From IMG/VR virus record IMGVR_UViG_3300044713_000004, positions 1-44,356 of that record: DNA of 44,356 nucleotides. One strand, given 5' to 3'. The notes under the pieces were generated by a model. It had not been told where the DNA came from. It did no database searches and was given only the letters and a program-made list of their open reading frames with translations. The stretch's first letter is position 1. The number at the start of each line of letters is the position of its first letter. Position numbers and translations under genes: made by a program. This DNA comes from a virus. Of this stretch, positions 1 through 8,544 are shown piece by piece.

Positions 1-149
1 GACTCACATGCGTGCTCAGGACTGGACGCTGTACTCCCATGGCGACAAGAACCACCTGTCAGCCTGGGCTCAGGCAGTCACCAGGCAGCTGGCCAATGAC
101 CCCGCCGCAGTCCATGCCATGAACGGCAAGGCTCCGGACTGGATCGCCA
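1..149. repeat. Terminal redundancy of the circular assembly, left copy
   Basis: These 149 bases are repeated at 44208-44356, with C at 127 against A at 44334. Both copies lie in the same reading frame of the giant virion gene, and the difference is a silent Gly codon change (GGC against GGA). The simplest reading is the overlap left when a circular or circularly permuted phage genome is opened at an arbitrary point. A terminal repeat inside a structural gene would be unusual. Confidence 0.9.
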
Positions 150-2332
150 ATTGGATGCGCAAGACCCCCGAGGGTAAGCAGTACTACCGTTCGCTGGGTC
201 TCAGCAACATTACCCAGGAGGAACAGGCTGATCGTGTCTCCGCGATCACCGACCACCTACTTCCCAGTTACAACGCTGAGTATGCCAAGATCCGTGAGGC
301 TGCGGCTGCTGGAAAGAACATGGATGACGCTACTGTCATCAAGCAGATGAAGGCGGCGATCGCTACGGGCGTTCGCCCGCCTGACGTCTCAGGTGCTCAG
401 GTCGACTGGCACACGGGAGTGAATGGCTCGCTGGCTCTTGCCGACAAGGCCATGAGTGGTTACTACAAGATCATGAATGAACTGCCGGTCGAGACCCTGT
501 CTCGTAACCCGCTGTTCTCTCAGATCTACCACAACCACATCATGGGAATGACCAAGACCGCCGAGGATCAGGGCATCACCCACTTCAGTGGGACTGAACT
601 TCAGCGCATGGCCAAGTCCGCAAGGCAGATGGCCTTGCAGGATGTGAAGCGGTACACGTACAACATGGACTTCGAAACGAAGCTCACCCATGCTATGCGT
701 ACTGTCGCCCCGTTCTTCGGGCCGACCCAGGAGGCTTACCGCCGATGGGGTCGGATCATCGCTGACGATCCCAGCATTATTGCCCATGCTGCGACCATGT
801 ACACCGCTCCCTATCGGAGCGGTCATGCGGTCGATCAGAACGGCCAGCCGATCGTGGATGGTTACTCGACCGACCCGGCCACTGGCAAGAAGGTTCTCGT
901 TCCCATGCAGGAACAGTACCTTCAGTTCCAGGCTCCGAAGTCGATAGCCAATGCCTTGGGCATTGGACAGTTCGGCGCTCCGGAGATCCAGATGCCACTG
1001 ACTACGTTTCAGACCGTTCTTCGTGGCAACACCTGGTACGACCCTGGCTTCGGCCCTTGGGTTCAGGTGGCAGCGAACCACCTGGCCAAGACTGCTGATC
1101 CCCGAATCGGCGATGTCATGACCAGCCTGGGTATCCTGCCGTACGGAATCAGTCAGTCGGACATGTCCATCCTTCAGGGTGGACTGACCAAGTACATCAA
1201 CAACCAACAAGTCAACGACACGAGCCAGCAGCAGATGATGCTGAACCTGGTCCAGGACTACAACTATCAGGTGACCAATGGCCTGATCAAGCAGATGCCG
1301 AGCTGGGCAGCAATCCAGAAGCAGGCCCAATCCTGGGCCAACCTTCAGGGGTGGATGAAGGGCACGAACTTCATGCCCTACAGCTCGAACTTCAAGGATC
1401 CCTACCAGGCATTCCGTGACGCATACAAGATCATGGAAGCCCAGGATCCGATGAATGCCGACCAGAACTTCTACAACAAGTTCGGTGCATCTGCCTACGC
1501 GTTCACTCAGAACCTGGTGAAGAATAACCAGTCGGGTGTGCCAGCAACCGCTCAGGCGGTGCTGGCCGATCAGAAGTATTCCGACTTCACCAGTCAGTTC
1601 CCACAGCTGGCAGCCATTGTCGCCGGTACTTACTCAGGCACTCAGGGATTCTCTGAGACTGCGTACAAGCAGCAGGAGTTCTCTGGCCAGCGAACCCAGA
1701 TGACCGCGCAGGAAGCCTGGAATCAGGCTCAGGTCAACCTAGGATGGCAGCAGTACAGCGAGGTGATGAACGGATTGAAGGCTCAGCTGTTCCAGCGGGG
1801 TCTAACTTCGTTCACCCAGTCCGGGGCCAAGGATCTGAATGCCACGAAGAAGGCGTTCACTTCTCTGATGAGCAGTGTCTATCAGCCTGATGGAGTGACT
1901 GCCAACCCGTACTACAACCCGCAGTGGACGGCAGCCTACAACACCAACGATCCATCAAAGGATGACGCTCAGGCAGAGGCGCTTACGCGCCTCATCAATA
2001 CCCCTGGCCTGATCCCCACGAATTCGAAGAACCCGGCACCGGGTGAGACGAACCGTATGGATCTACAGGGACTGGCTCAGTATCTGGTTCTCAGGCAGGC
2101 GACCAAGCAGATGCTTGCGCAGTCGACCAGTCAGAACATCAGCGCCAAGGCGAATGTCGGGATCAAGAACTGGTTCACTCAGCAGCTCTTCGCGCTCATG
2201 GAGAGCAACACCCAGTTCGAGGATCTGCATGACAGGTACCTCAGCAAGGACATGTTCGATCACTACGAGTCGACGGCTGATCAGACGTTGGCTCAGACCC
2301 AGGCGGACGGAGGAACGGTAAGTGGCCAGTAG
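2..2332 (+). CDS. Giant internal virion protein, C-terminal part (continues the gene starting at 41404)
   Basis: This is the C-terminal 776 or so residues of a 1711-residue protein whose N-terminal part is at 41404-44207. The frame is continuous across the 149-base overlap, so the Met codon at position 8 is internal and not a start. The sequence is rich in Gln, Asn, Ala and aromatic residues, with no signal peptide and no enzyme motif I recognise. It is followed with an 11-base overlap by another virion protein and then by two peptidoglycan hydrolases. That position, together with podovirus-like gene content, suggests a structural protein held inside the capsid and ejected with the DNA, as the large internal proteins of T7-like phages are. 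This role is inferred from context only. A virion RNA polymerase as in N4 was considered, but I see no polymerase motif. Confidence 0.8.
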   Translation, partial: THMRAQDWTLYSHGDKNHLSAWAQAVTRQLANDPAAVHAMNGKAPDWIANWMRKTPEGKQYYRSLGLSNITQEEQADRVSAITDHLLPSYNAEYAKIREAAAAGKNMDDATVIKQMKAAIATGVRPPDVSGAQVDWHTGVNGSLALADKAMSGYYKIMNELPVETLSRNPLFSQIYHNHIMGMTKTAEDQGITHFSGTELQRMAKSARQMALQDVKRYTYNMDFETKLTHAMRTVAPFFGPTQEAYRRWGRIIADDPSIIAHAATMYTAPYRSGHAVDQNGQPIVDGYSTDPATGKKVLVPMQEQYLQFQAPKSIANALGIGQFGAPEIQMPLTTFQTVLRGNTWYDPGFGPWVQVAANHLAKTADPRIGDVMTSLGILPYGISQSDMSILQGGLTKYINNQQVNDTSQQQMMLNLVQDYNYQVTNGLIKQMPSWAAIQKQAQSWANLQGWMKGTNFMPYSSNFKDPYQAFRDAYKIMEAQDPMNADQNFYNKFGASAYAFTQNLVKNNQSGVPATAQAVLADQKYSDFTSQFPQLAAIVAGTYSGTQGFSETAYKQQEFSGQRTQMTAQEAWNQAQVNLGWQQYSEVMNGLKAQLFQRGLTSFTQSGAKDLNATKKAFTSLMSSVYQPDGVTANPYYNPQWTAAYNTNDPSKDDAQAEALTRLINTPGLIPTNSKNPAPGETNRMDLQGLAQYLVLRQATKQMLAQSTSQNISAKANVGIKNWFTQQLFALMESNTQFEDLHDRYLSKDMFDHYESTADQTLAQTQADGGTVSGQ

Positions 2333-3212
2333 CACCAACTCCGGAACCACGAACCTTCCCAACAGTTTCTTCAGTGGGGCTTCGTCTCCTGCGGGAAGTG
2401 ACGCATCGAACTCGTTCTACAGTCCGCTGTCACCCGCCACTGTCGGTGGCGGGTCTGACATCTATGCAGCGTCTCAAGCCCAGGCTGCTGCTGGCAGCAC
2501 TGGGCTGACTGCACCTTCCGACAGTTCGTTCGACACCCTTGCCGGAAGCAAGGTCATGATGCGGGCGTACAACGGAAGTCAGCTGTCCAGTCAGCTGATG
2601 GATGCCCAGCAGTACGCAAACCAGTGGTGGTCCTGGACCCAGGATGACGTCAACTCGTTTCGCTCCCAGCTGGGCCTAGTCAACAGTGCCTATCTGACTG
2701 CGGACAACCAGACGCTGTACAGCGCATGGCTCGGGTATGTCAGCTACGCCGCCAAGGCCACCGCCAATGGCAGCCCGACCAACCCCATGGATGTCATCCA
2801 GTCCGAGATCAGTCAGGGGCTAGGCCCCAAGGGGACGAAGGGTACGACCCAGACGAGGGACATCTCGTCGGTCACTCACACTTCAGCCCCGGATGCCAAC
2901 GCACTGTTCAACGCCGCTGCCCAGTCCCTACTGGGCAGGCAGGCGACTGACCAGGAACTGGCTTCCTTCAGGAACAACCTGTACGGCCTGGAGCAGGCCA
3001 ACCCGACCAACCAGACGATCCAGGAGACGATCTCTCCGTCTGGCTTCATCACGGACAAGAACGTTCTCAAGCAGTCTGGTGGCATCAGCTCCGCAGCTCA
3101 GCAGAACCTGGCACTCCAGCAGGCCAAGCAGAACCCCGAGTATGGGGCATACCAGGCAGCGACCACCTACATGGGGGCGCTGCAACAGCTCCTCTCGGGA
3201 GGTCAGGTCTAA
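2322..3212 (+). CDS. Predicted virion protein, function unknown
   Basis: The product has 296 residues. The GTG start overlaps the end of the giant gene by 11 bases and is preceded by GGAGG at good spacing. The N-terminal 70 residues are Ser/Gly/Ala-rich and probably disordered. The rest is predicted helical and rich in Gln and Asn (for example around residues 95-140 and 195-290), resembling the composition of the giant protein and of the helical parts of the two hydrolases downstream. Its stop overlaps the next start as TAATG, so the genes are translationally coupled. No enzymatic motif was found. I infer a second internal or ejection protein. Confidence 0.75.
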   Translation: MASSTNSGTTNLPNSFFSGASSPAGSDASNSFYSPLSPATVGGGSDIYAASQAQAAAGSTGLTAPSDSSFDTLAGSKVMMRAYNGSQLSSQLMDAQQYANQWWSWTQDDVNSFRSQLGLVNSAYLTADNQTLYSAWLGYVSYAAKATANGSPTNPMDVIQSEISQGLGPKGTKGTTQTRDISSVTHTSAPDANALFNAAAQSLLGRQATDQELASFRNNLYGLEQANPTNQTIQETISPSGFITDKNVLKQSGGISSAAQQNLALQQAKQNPEYGAYQAATTYMGALQQLLSGGQV

Positions 3213-4531
3213 TGGCTTCAATCAGCGCCTCTGATCTCATCGGCTTCGGTGAGCAGTACATCGGCACGCCGTACCAGTGGGGTGGCACCAGCCTCACCAG
3301 TGGCGTTGATTGTTCCGGCCTAGTTCAGCAGATCTACGCGAACTTCGGAATCAGTCTTCCGAGGACGACCTACCAGCAGATCGGCGTCGGGACTGCGGTC
3401 GACTTCAGTCACTTGCAGCCTGGTGACATCCTGTTCTTCTCCGCTGGACAGGGTGGCTCCAGTCCTGATCATGAGGCACTGTATATCGGTGGCGGTCAGA
3501 TGCTGGAAGCCCCGAAGCCTGGCGAGAATGTCAGGGTCACTTCGGTGACCCAGTCCTACTATGCCAGCAGGTTTGTCGGAGCCCGCCGTATAGCGGGCGT
3601 CGACCAGGGACAGGGTACTGGGAACTACAGCTTCACCAACGGTAACTCTGTGGCAGCCAACCTGGACCCCCAGACGCTAGCTGCCGAGTACGGATGGAAC
3701 TATGCGTTCTTGAAGTCGAACCCGGACCTGGACAACATCTTTACTCAGGCTGTGGCTCAAACGTGGTCCACCTCGAAGTTTGCCGCAGCCATTAAGGACA
3801 CGAACTGGTGGAAGGACAACAGCGCCACGGCTCGCCAGTTGCAGGTTCAGCAGTACACCGACCCTGCCACCTACAATGCCAGCGTTAATGCCACCACCAC
3901 CGAGGTTCTCCAGATGGCTGGCCAGATGGGAGCGCCGATCAATTCGGCGACTGCCACCAGTATCGCCAAGGCTGCTCTCGCTGGTGGATACCAGCAGAAC
4001 ACAGGCATGCTGGATTCCATCATCGGTAAGTATGTGGATTTCTACAATAAGGGAACCGATACCCTGGGTGGCACGGCTGGAGCCTTCGCCACCCAGTTGA
4101 AGCAGTACGCCACCCAGCAGGGCGTCACCCTGGATGACCAGACCACGAAGAACCAGGCAGCCCTGATCGCTCAGGGCATGCTGACCCAGGATGACGCACA
4201 GGAGCAGGTGCGTCAGGCTGCCATGTCGAAGTATCCAGCCTACGCCCAGCAGATCCAGGGTGGTGCGACGATGACTGATATAGCCCAGCCGTACGCCCAG
4301 ACCGCTTCCCAGCTGCTGGAGCAGCCGGTCAGCAACTTCACCTTGCAGAACCCACTGATCCACAATGCCCTCACCCAGCAGGATCAGAGTGGCGCGCCGA
4401 CTGGCCAGACCCTGACCGACTTCGAGGCTGGCATTAAGAAGTCTCCGCAGTGGCTTCAGACCAACAATGCCCAGCAGTCCTTGATGTCTGTCGGGCGTAG
4501 CGTCCTACAGAACATGGGGCTGAGCCAATGA
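3212..4531 (+). CDS. Virion-associated NlpC/P60 peptidoglycan endopeptidase
   Basis: The product has 439 residues. The N-terminal 130 residues form an NlpC/P60 domain: catalytic Cys34 in GVDCSG, the LQPGDILFF strand at about 68-76, and His87 in SPDHEALYIG. Enzymes of this family cut the peptide stems of peptidoglycan, usually D-Glu to diamino acid bonds. Residues from about 150 to the end form a helical domain that is clearly related to the C-terminal domain of the next gene product: shared DPQTLA-EYG, NTNWWK or DTNWWK, and a final block with WLQTNNA. The gene lies among internal virion proteins and far from the endolysin, so the enzyme most likely opens the wall locally during DNA injection. 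The start is TAATG-coupled to the previous stop, and the next gene begins as ATGA on this stop. Confidence 0.9.
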   Translation: MASISASDLIGFGEQYIGTPYQWGGTSLTSGVDCSGLVQQIYANFGISLPRTTYQQIGVGTAVDFSHLQPGDILFFSAGQGGSSPDHEALYIGGGQMLEAPKPGENVRVTSVTQSYYASRFVGARRIAGVDQGQGTGNYSFTNGNSVAANLDPQTLAAEYGWNYAFLKSNPDLDNIFTQAVAQTWSTSKFAAAIKDTNWWKDNSATARQLQVQQYTDPATYNASVNATTTEVLQMAGQMGAPINSATATSIAKAALAGGYQQNTGMLDSIIGKYVDFYNKGTDTLGGTAGAFATQLKQYATQQGVTLDDQTTKNQAALIAQGMLTQDDAQEQVRQAAMSKYPAYAQQIQGGATMTDIAQPYAQTASQLLEQPVSNFTLQNPLIHNALTQQDQSGAPTGQTLTDFEAGIKKSPQWLQTNNAQQSLMSVGRSVLQNMGLSQ

Positions 4532-5817
4532 CAACCCTTGCTCAGCTGATGGCCGGAATTAGGCAGGAAGAGTCTGGCGGCAACTACCAGGCCACCAACT
4601 CTATCGGTGCTCTCGGTGCCTATCAGGTGATGAGCTCCAACCTGGCCTCCTGGTCGATGCAGGTTCTCGGCTACTCGATCAGCGCCAGTACGTTCCTGTC
4701 CAGCCCGAGCCTTCAGGACCAGATCGTCACCGGGATTCTCGGCAAGTACTACAGCGAGTACGGCGCTGCTGGAGCAGCGGCCATGTGGTTCAGTGGCCAG
4801 CCGAATCCGAACAGCTCTGCCAGTGACGGCAGCACGACAGTCAGCAAGTATGTAGCCAATGTTCTCAACTATGCTGGCAACTCCTCTGGCACCGTAAGTG
4901 CCAGCGACGCCAGTGGAAATTCCAATGTCAGCGCCGCCGTTGATCCGCAGACGCTGGCCGAAGAGTACGGGTTCACCTCATCCTTTCTGAACGCCAACCC
5001 TGAACTGAAGAGCATCTTCAATCAGGCGGTGGGCGGACAATGGAGTGCGGACAAGTTCAAGGCCGCACTGATGAACACCAACTGGTGGAAATCCCACAGC
5101 TCCACCGAACGTGACTATCTCACACAGGCTGCTACTGACCCGGCCACGGCGAAGCAGACGTACAACCAGGCGATGACCCATGCAGCCCAGTTGATGGACG
5201 GCTTGGGTCTGACTCAGACCGCATACGGGAAGACGTACAACTCCACACTGTCGGCACTGGCCTACAACATCGCGGCCAAGGGGTGGACGGATGATCAGGC
5301 CAAGTACTACGCAGGTCAGTATCTGAAGCTGACCAACGGTCGCATGTATGGAGATGCTGAGACGCAGTACAGCAACGGTCTCCAGTATGCCTACAGCATG
5401 GGTGTGACCATGTCGAACGACTGGTACTCCCAGCAGGTCAGGAATATCGAGCGTGGGATCGGAACCTTCGCTGATCTCCAGCAGGGCATTCGCCAACAGG
5501 CGATTGCCCAGTTCCCCCAGTTCTCCCAGCAGATCAACGGGGGTCAAACTGTTCAGGATCTGGCCAGCCCGTACATCTCGGAGATGGGCAACATCCTCGA
5601 AGTCAACTCCCAGACCCTGTCCGCCTTCGACCCCACGATCAAGAAGGCGCTCACGTACAAGGATCCCACAACGGGAATCACGGGAGCCCAGCCCATCTGG
5701 CAGTTCGACAACTCTCTTCGTGAGAACGATCCCCGCTGGCTTCAGACTAACAACGCCCGTGACTCGATGATGACCGCAGCCCATGGGGTCTTGCAGTCGT
5801 TCGGCTTCAGTATATAA
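4528..5817 (+). CDS. Virion-associated lysozyme-like transglycosylase
   Basis: The product has 429 residues. Residues 1-95 look like a lysozyme or soluble-lytic-transglycosylase fold: the catalytic Glu region IRQEESGGNY (residues 11-20) followed by GALGAYQVM. Such enzymes cut the glycan strands of peptidoglycan. A Ser/Gly linker at about 100-135 joins it to a 290-residue helical domain paralogous to that of the preceding NlpC/P60 protein, with matching DPQTLAEEYG, NTNWWK and WLQTNNARDSM segments. The two adjacent genes therefore carry different wall hydrolases on the same kind of carrier domain. The start ATG overlaps the previous stop (ATGA). The likely role is wall penetration during infection rather than lysis. 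Confidence 0.85.
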   Translation: MTTLAQLMAGIRQEESGGNYQATNSIGALGAYQVMSSNLASWSMQVLGYSISASTFLSSPSLQDQIVTGILGKYYSEYGAAGAAAMWFSGQPNPNSSASDGSTTVSKYVANVLNYAGNSSGTVSASDASGNSNVSAAVDPQTLAEEYGFTSSFLNANPELKSIFNQAVGGQWSADKFKAALMNTNWWKSHSSTERDYLTQAATDPATAKQTYNQAMTHAAQLMDGLGLTQTAYGKTYNSTLSALAYNIAAKGWTDDQAKYYAGQYLKLTNGRMYGDAETQYSNGLQYAYSMGVTMSNDWYSQQVRNIERGIGTFADLQQGIRQQAIAQFPQFSQQINGGQTVQDLASPYISEMGNILEVNSQTLSAFDPTIKKALTYKDPTTGITGAQPIWQFDNSLRENDPRWLQTNNARDSMMTAAHGVLQSFGFSI

Positions 5818-5826
5818 GGAGGATCA

Positions 5827-6855
5827 ATGGCAGTCGCTAAGGGTACTCCTGTCTCGCCGACCCAGGGAACGACTCCGGCAGGTCCGCCAGCTCCAAGTCT
5901 GTACGGATCACCATCCACCACGCCTACTCAGGTTACGGGCACTCCGGCCATTGGGCCGGGTAGCCCGATCTCTGGTGCATCCGGAACGTCCAGCAATGGC
6001 GCACTTGCGGCGCTTACTGGAGATCAGCGCAATGCCTACTCGGCGCTGGTGGATGTCTTCAACTCGTACGGTCTCGGATCACTGGCACCGAATATCCTTC
6101 AGTACGTGCAGCAGGGATTCAACTCGGACACCATCACCTTGATGCTTCAGGGTACTGACGCATACAAGCAGAGGTTTGCCGGTAATCAGCAGCGTCTGGC
6201 AAACGGTATTGCTGTTCTCTCCCCGGCTGACTACATCAGTACGGAGAATGCCTACCGCGAGTCCATGAGGGCAGCTGGCCTTCCAGCCAGCTTCTACAAC
6301 TCCACCTCGGACTTCGCGAACTACATCGGCAATGACGTCAGTCCCACCGAACTGAACTCCAGGATCCAGCTGGCATCGCAGGCGACGCTTACGGCGTCGC
6401 CGCAGTACACGGCTGCACTCCAGCAGATGGGGCTGAGTCAGGGTGACATGACTGCGTACTTCCTGAATCCGACGAAGGCTCTGCCACTTCTCCAGCAGCA
6501 GTCGCTTACTGCCCAGATCGGCAGTGAGGCAATCGTCCGGGGTCTGAACTTCGACCAGGGGTACGCCAGTCAGCTTGCTCAGGCTGGCTTCACCCAGAGC
6601 CAGGCGGCTCAGGGCTACGGTCAGATCGCTGGCGAGGTCGGCGCGCTTCAGAACGCGGCCACCTCGGTTGGACAGAACTACACCTTCGGTCAGGAAGAGC
6701 GAGCCATCTTCCAGCCTGGGGCATCTACTGGCACGGGCGGTCCTGACGACCTGCTCCGTGCTCGCCTGCAGGGTATCCAGCAGGCGCAGACCAGTGGCAC
6801 CGTTGGTGGTGCCGCTGCTGGACTGGCCCGCCATGGAGGGGGACAGCTCAGCTAG
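5827..6855 (+). CDS. Predicted internal virion protein
   Basis: The product has 342 residues, starting at ATG with a strong AAGGAGG. The first 55 residues are low complexity (Pro, Gly, Thr, Ser). Residues 60-310 are helical. The segment around DAYKQRFAGNQQRLANG (about 115-131), followed by an LSPADYISTENAYR block, is a pattern I associate with phage tail or internal proteins of actinobacteriophages, although I cannot name a family. The C-terminus is Gly/Ala-rich. It closes the block of virion-entry genes just before a tRNA-like element and the scaffold gene. Membership of the ejected protein complex is inferred from position. Confidence 0.75.
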   Translation: MAVAKGTPVSPTQGTTPAGPPAPSLYGSPSTTPTQVTGTPAIGPGSPISGASGTSSNGALAALTGDQRNAYSALVDVFNSYGLGSLAPNILQYVQQGFNSDTITLMLQGTDAYKQRFAGNQQRLANGIAVLSPADYISTENAYRESMRAAGLPASFYNSTSDFANYIGNDVSPTELNSRIQLASQATLTASPQYTAALQQMGLSQGDMTAYFLNPTKALPLLQQQSLTAQIGSEAIVRGLNFDQGYASQLAQAGFTQSQAAQGYGQIAGEVGALQNAATSVGQNYTFGQEERAIFQPGASTGTGGPDDLLRARLQGIQQAQTSGTVGGAAAGLARHGGGQLS

Positions 6856-6861
6856 AACAAC

Positions 6862-6904
6862 TGCGGTGGCTCAAGGGCTACGGGGTTCGAATCCCCACAC
6901 CGCA
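6862..6904 (+). other. tRNA-like minihelix (acceptor stem plus T-arm only)
   Basis: Seven bases after the preceding stop, TGCGGTG (6862-6868) pairs perfectly with CACCGCA (6898-6904). Between them is a canonical T-arm, CGGGG-TTCGAAT-CCCCA (6881-6897), placed directly against the 3' acceptor strand as in a real tRNA. Only 12 bases replace the D-arm and anticodon arm, and no alternative full cloverleaf could be drawn with upstream sequence. It may be a deleted tRNA gene, the remains of an attachment site of the tRNA 3'-end type, or a tRNA mimic in an mRNA. Confidence 0.55.
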
Positions 6905-7028
6905 CTCTCCATCGGACTTACCGGCATCCGACCTGGAGTATACCGACCGGTAGATGTAGCGGTGAAGCCTCTCCCCTGGGGTGGATCTGGACATCGAAAA
7001 CAACCAATCCATACAGGGAGATTGCAAG

Positions 7029-7511
7029 ATGACTGACCAGTGGGGATTCCCCTCTGACGACGCTAACAGCTTCGACCAGGGCAACGCCTCTGACAACAAG
7101 GGCCTTCGGTCGTGGGCAGAGAACGTCAACAAGCAGAACAAGGAACTTCAGGGCCAGCTCGCTCAGATGCAGGCTGAGCTTCGCAAGCAGCAGGCAGTCA
7201 ACACGTTCGAAGATCTCGGACTGCCGCGCTCTGCCGCGTCGCTCTACACGGGCGAACTGAACAGTGAGGCCATCGGGACCTGGGCCAACCAGGTCCGTTC
7301 TGCTTTCGGGATGCAGCAGGGAAACGCTCCTGCTGATCAGTCCACTCCGGCCCCGCCTGCGCTTGATGCGCAGACGCAGGCCAATTTGCAGACCTTCACC
7401 CAGTCGGGTAATGGCGCTCCTCCGTCCACCAGCATGGACGACTGGATGCGCCAGCAGAACCAGGCTGGATCCATTCAGGACCTTATCGAGAATGCCAAGA
7501 ACTGGCGATAA
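7029..7511 (+). CDS. Scaffolding protein
   Basis: The product has 160 residues, starting at ATG 7029 after AGGGAG. It is acidic and Gln-rich, with a predicted coiled coil at about residues 25-55 (KQNKELQGQLAQMQAEL), a Pro/Ala/Gln-rich middle and a short C-terminal segment with basic residues. Size, coiled coil, charge and position immediately upstream of the major capsid gene are typical for scaffolding proteins, which direct capsid assembly and leave before DNA packaging. Sequence alone does not prove this. A leader of about 170 bases between this gene and the previous one contains the tRNA-like element. Confidence 0.75.
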   Translation: MTDQWGFPSDDANSFDQGNASDNKGLRSWAENVNKQNKELQGQLAQMQAELRKQQAVNTFEDLGLPRSAASLYTGELNSEAIGTWANQVRSAFGMQQGNAPADQSTPAPPALDAQTQANLQTFTQSGNGAPPSTSMDDWMRQQNQAGSIQDLIENAKNWR

Positions 7512-7538
7512 GGTCCAGTCTCCCTAGAAAGGGCTATC

Positions 7539-8492
7539 GTGGCTAACGCCTTTACCGGCACCGCTGCAATGGCGAACCTTGTTCAGACCACCTACGACCG
7601 GGCGCTTGAGTTCTCTCTGCGTGCCCAGCCGATGTTCCGCCAGGTGGCTGACAAGCGTCCCGTCCAGCAGGCTATGCCGGGTTCCTCGGTTGTCTTCGAG
7701 CTGTACCAGGACCTTACCCCGCAGACCGCTCCGCTGAACGAGCTGGTTGACCCGGACGCTGTCGCGGCCGGTAACCCGACCACCGTCTCTGTGACGCTCC
7801 AGGAGTACGGTAACGCGATCCTCGTCTCGAACAAGCTGGACCTGTTCAGCTTCTCGGACGTTACTGCTGGCCTGGTCAACCAGGTCGCGTGGAACCTGGT
7901 CGACTCGATCGACTCCATTGTCAAGGCTGTCCTTGACGCTGGCACCCAGACCATCCGCGTCAACTCTGGTGTTCCGACCTACAACACCGGCACCGTGAAC
8001 GGTGTCCTGTCCACGGACATCTACAGCTCCAGTGTTACCCGCATGGCTGTCGCCAAGCTGCGCTCTCAGTTCGTTCACCCGAACAAGGGCACCCTGTATA
8101 CCACGTACATCCACCCGGAGGTCTCTCTTGACCTGCGTGCGGAGTCGGGCAACAACGGCTGGCGTCTTCCGTTCACCTACAGCTCGGCTGACAACATCTG
8201 GGCTGGCGAGATCGGCGAGTACGAGGGGTCCTGCTTCATCGAGACCCCGCGTTGCACCAACGCTCTGAACACCGCCGGTACTCCGGTCCGCGTCTTCAAC
8301 ACCTACACCGTCGGCCAGCAGGCCCTCGCTGAGGCTGTTGCGGAGGAGTTCCACACGGTTCGTGGTCCGGTCGTTGACAAGCTGACCCGCTTCCAGCCGC
8401 TCGGCTGGTACGGCGTGGCCGGTTGGAGCCTGTACCGCACCCAGGCTCTGATCCTGTCCCAGACCACCAGCTCCATCCACAACCTGACCTGA
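7539..8492 (+). CDS. Major capsid protein, N4-gp56 family
   Basis: The product has 317 residues and forms the icosahedral shell. The GTG start follows AGAAAGGG. The sequence fits the N4-gp56 family of HK97-fold capsid proteins: an N-terminal helix with LVQTTYDRALEFSLRAQ, then GSSVVFELYQDL-type strands, an LNELVDPDAV segment, a VTLQEYGNAILVSNKLDL block at about residues 85-105, and a long helix around VDSIDSIVKAV. The C-terminal half carries IHPEVSLDLR and the P-domain-like end. Codon choice is more biased and the gene has its own downstream hairpin terminator, both usual for the most highly expressed phage gene. Confidence 0.92.
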   Translation: MANAFTGTAAMANLVQTTYDRALEFSLRAQPMFRQVADKRPVQQAMPGSSVVFELYQDLTPQTAPLNELVDPDAVAAGNPTTVSVTLQEYGNAILVSNKLDLFSFSDVTAGLVNQVAWNLVDSIDSIVKAVLDAGTQTIRVNSGVPTYNTGTVNGVLSTDIYSSSVTRMAVAKLRSQFVHPNKGTLYTTYIHPEVSLDLRAESGNNGWRLPFTYSSADNIWAGEIGEYEGSCFIETPRCTNALNTAGTPVRVFNTYTVGQQALAEAVAEEFHTVRGPVVDKLTRFQPLGWYGVAGWSLYRTQALILSQTTSSIHNLT

Positions 8493-8500
8493 TCCTAGTA

Positions 8501-8524
8501 GGGGGCGGCTTTGAGGCCGCCCCC
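8501..8524 (+). terminator. Hairpin terminator or attenuator after capsid gene
   Basis: GGGGGCGGC (8501-8509) and GCCGCCCCC (8516-8524) form a perfect 9-bp GC stem with a 6-base loop, 9 bases after the capsid stop. There is no T-run, so it may only reduce read-through into the downstream structural genes or protect the mRNA 3' end. Confidence 0.75.
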
Positions 8525-8544
8525 ACTTAGAAAGGATTTCCCGC

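Noticed and set aside
389-1330. Long minus-strand open frame opposite the giant virion gene (313 codons)
   Set aside because: It is antisense to a well supported gene, lacks a ribosome site and has the low-complexity Leu/Val/Asp/Arg composition of a shadow of GC-rich coding DNA.
6840-6912. Full-length tRNA gene around the T-arm at 6881-6897
   Set aside because: An ATGGAG/CTCCAT outer pairing was tried, but no D-arm or anticodon arm can be formed. Only the short acceptor plus T-arm element is supported.
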